Shown here: positions 4,446-5,572 of the stretch, piece after piece
Layout: the number at the start of each line of letters is the position of its first letter
Position numbering within the stretch: position 1 is the first letter of the stretch
Assembly (NCBI GenBank): GCA_018716795.1
Contig: DVJK01000022.1
Coordinates: 1-5,572, forward strand
Direction: 5' to 3'
Origin: Candidatus Scatomorpha merdipullorum
GTDB lineage: Bacteria > Bacillota > Clostridia > Oscillospirales > Oscillospiraceae
DNA: 5,572 bases
The notes under the pieces: model-generated
Databases searched by the model: none
What the model was told of the DNA's origin: nothing
Seen by the model: only the letters and a program-made list of their open reading frames with translations
Translations under genes and position numbers: made by a program

Positions 4446-5572
4446 TTGATAACTCTGCTTTCCAAAATCTTTATCAAAGACCGCGAAAACGTCGCGAGCC
4501 CCGCCGTGCGCCGGGCCTACGGCGCGCTCTGCTCCATCGTGGGCATCTGCCTCAACGTGCTGCTCTTCGGCCTCAAGTACCTGGCCGGCACGCTCGCGGG
4601 CTCCATCGCCGTGACGGCGGACGCCTTCAACAACCTCTCCGACGCGGGCTCGAGCGTCATAACCCTGCTCGGCTTTCGCCTCGCGGCGAAGAAGCCGGAC
4701 CCCGGCCACCCCTTCGGCCACGGGCGCATAGAGTACATATCCGGCGTGGCGGTGTCGCTCATTATAATTGTCGTCGGCGTGCAGCTGGGGCTCGAGTCCA
4801 TAGACAAGATACGCTCTCCCGAGCCGGTGGACGCGGGCCTGCTGCCGATGTTTATACTCGCCGCCTCGATATGCGTCAAGGGATACATGTACCTCTATAA
4901 CCGCGCGGTCGGCAAAAAGATAAACTCGCCCGGTATGCGCGCCACGGCCTCGGACTCGCTCTCCGACAGCGTGGCGACCCTGGTCGTGCTGCTCGGCATG
5001 CTCATCGCGCGGATATGGGGCGTCAACATCGACGGCTGGGCCGGCGCGGCGGTGGCGCTCTTCATCATCTGGAACGGCTTCAACGCGGCGCGCGACACGC
5101 TCAACCCCCTGCTGGGCCGCGCGCCCGAGCCGGAGCTGGTGCAGCGGATATGCGATATCGTCATGGCCCACCCCGAGGTGCTCAACGTCCACGACCTCGT
5201 CGTCCACGACTACGGCCCCGGGCGGCTTATGGTCTCGCTCCACGCCGAGGTGCCCGGCAACGGCGACATCTTCGAGCTGCACGACGCCATTGACACGGCG
5301 GAGTATGAGCTGCAGAAGGAGCTCGGCTGCACGGCGGTCATACATATGGACCCCATAAGTACCGACGACTCCAAGGTCAACACCATGCGCGCCGCCCTCA
5401 CCGAGGCGGTCGACGCCCTGAATCTCGGCATAACCGTCCACGACTTTCGCATAGTCGACGGCCCCACGCACACGAACGTCATTTTCGACGCCGTCCTCCC
5501 CAACGACAGCCCGCTGAGCGAGGACGAGGTCAAGGCCAGGCTCGAGGACATAGTCCGCGGCCTCTGGCAAAA
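4446..5572 (+). CDS. Cation diffusion facilitator (CDF) family metal transporter, 3' end outside the window
   Basis: The frame stays open for 375 codons to the window edge. The product is an inner-membrane divalent-metal/proton antiporter of the CDF family. About six membrane helices are visible (roughly 26-48, 52-78, 97-118, 130-150, 170-190 and 197-213). The metal site is NNLSD in helix 2 (N62-x3-D66, preceded by D59) and DSLSD in helix 5 (D170-x3-D174). The conserved GHPFGHGR loop (87-94) is present. The N-D/D-D pattern, without the histidine of zinc-type members, resembles the Mn-exporting MntE-like group. Manganese or iron export is therefore the likeliest role, but it is inferred. The usual cytoplasmic ferredoxin-like domain (about 226-305, with conserved NVHDLVVHDYGPG) is followed by a further domain (about 308-375) that looks like a second such fold. 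The start is TTG with GGAGGG seven bases upstream. ATA is the commonest isoleucine codon. It may be co-transcribed with mrp through the hairpin at 4396-4424. Confidence 0.9.
   Translation, partial: MITLLSKIFIKDRENVASPAVRRAYGALCSIVGICLNVLLFGLKYLAGTLAGSIAVTADAFNNLSDAGSSVITLLGFRLAAKKPDPGHPFGHGRIEYISGVAVSLIIIVVGVQLGLESIDKIRSPEPVDAGLLPMFILAASICVKGYMYLYNRAVGKKINSPGMRATASDSLSDSVATLVVLLGMLIARIWGVNIDGWAGAAVALFIIWNGFNAARDTLNPLLGRAPEPELVQRICDIVMAHPEVLNVHDLVVHDYGPGRLMVSLHAEVPGNGDIFELHDAIDTAEYELQKELGCTAVIHMDPISTDDSKVNTMRAALTEAVDALNLGITVHDFRIVDGPTHTNVIFDAVLPNDSPLSEDEVKARLEDIVRGLWQ

Noticed and set aside
4383..5570. Long open frame on the minus strand opposite the CDF gene
   Set aside because: The plus-strand frame encodes a clear CDF transporter. 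The opposite frame shows the repetitive V/E/H/A-rich pattern typical of antisense shadows.
1..5572. CRISPR array, tRNA or rRNA genes
   Set aside because: No regularly spaced repeats, cloverleaf-forming segments or rRNA-like stretches were seen on either strand. In particular, no tRNA 3' end lies at the element junction.

Overview
The window joins two kinds of DNA. Positions 1 to about 1395 look like the end of an integrated mobile element. It carries, on the minus strand, a ParB/Spo0J-family gene of the type found on integrative conjugative elements, and a partial cysteine-rich hypothetical gene that runs off the left edge. From about 1395 to the right edge is GC-rich chromosomal DNA with four housekeeping or sporulation genes. 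The presence of spoIVB implies an endospore-forming Firmicute. The high GC content and frequent ATA isoleucine codons suggest a GC-rich gut-type Clostridia lineage, but this is inference; no rRNA or other taxonomic marker is present.

Layout: the partial cysteine-rich ORF (minus, 2-352) and parB (minus, 409-1278) are separated by a terminator-like hairpin at 361-390. A second, perfect hairpin at 1296-1328 lies just before the parB ribosome binding site. A short AT-rich stretch with a dyad symmetry follows, and then the truncated 3' end of spoIVB (minus, 1387-2331). A 190-bp divergent intergenic region separates spoIVB from the plus-strand genes. These are a cytosolic M14 peptidase of the gamma-D-glutamyl-diamino acid endopeptidase type (2522-3439), an Mrp/Nbp35-family iron-sulfur carrier ATPase (3515-4342) with its own strong sigma-A-like promoter, and a cation diffusion facilitator (4446 to the right edge, TTG start, incomplete).

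The most notable observation is that the SpoIVB reading frame matches the family through the catalytic GMSGSP motif and the following GAVTHV, then stops after four more residues. The roughly 30 conserved C-terminal residues are missing exactly where the sequence changes to mobile-element DNA. The simplest reading is that the element integrated into the 3' end of spoIVB, a gene needed for sigma-K activation during sporulation. This recalls the skin element of sigK and the prophages that split other sporulation genes. Whether excision restores the gene cannot be seen from this window. Inside parB there is also a perfect 29-bp interrupted palindrome that could be a ParB binding site.
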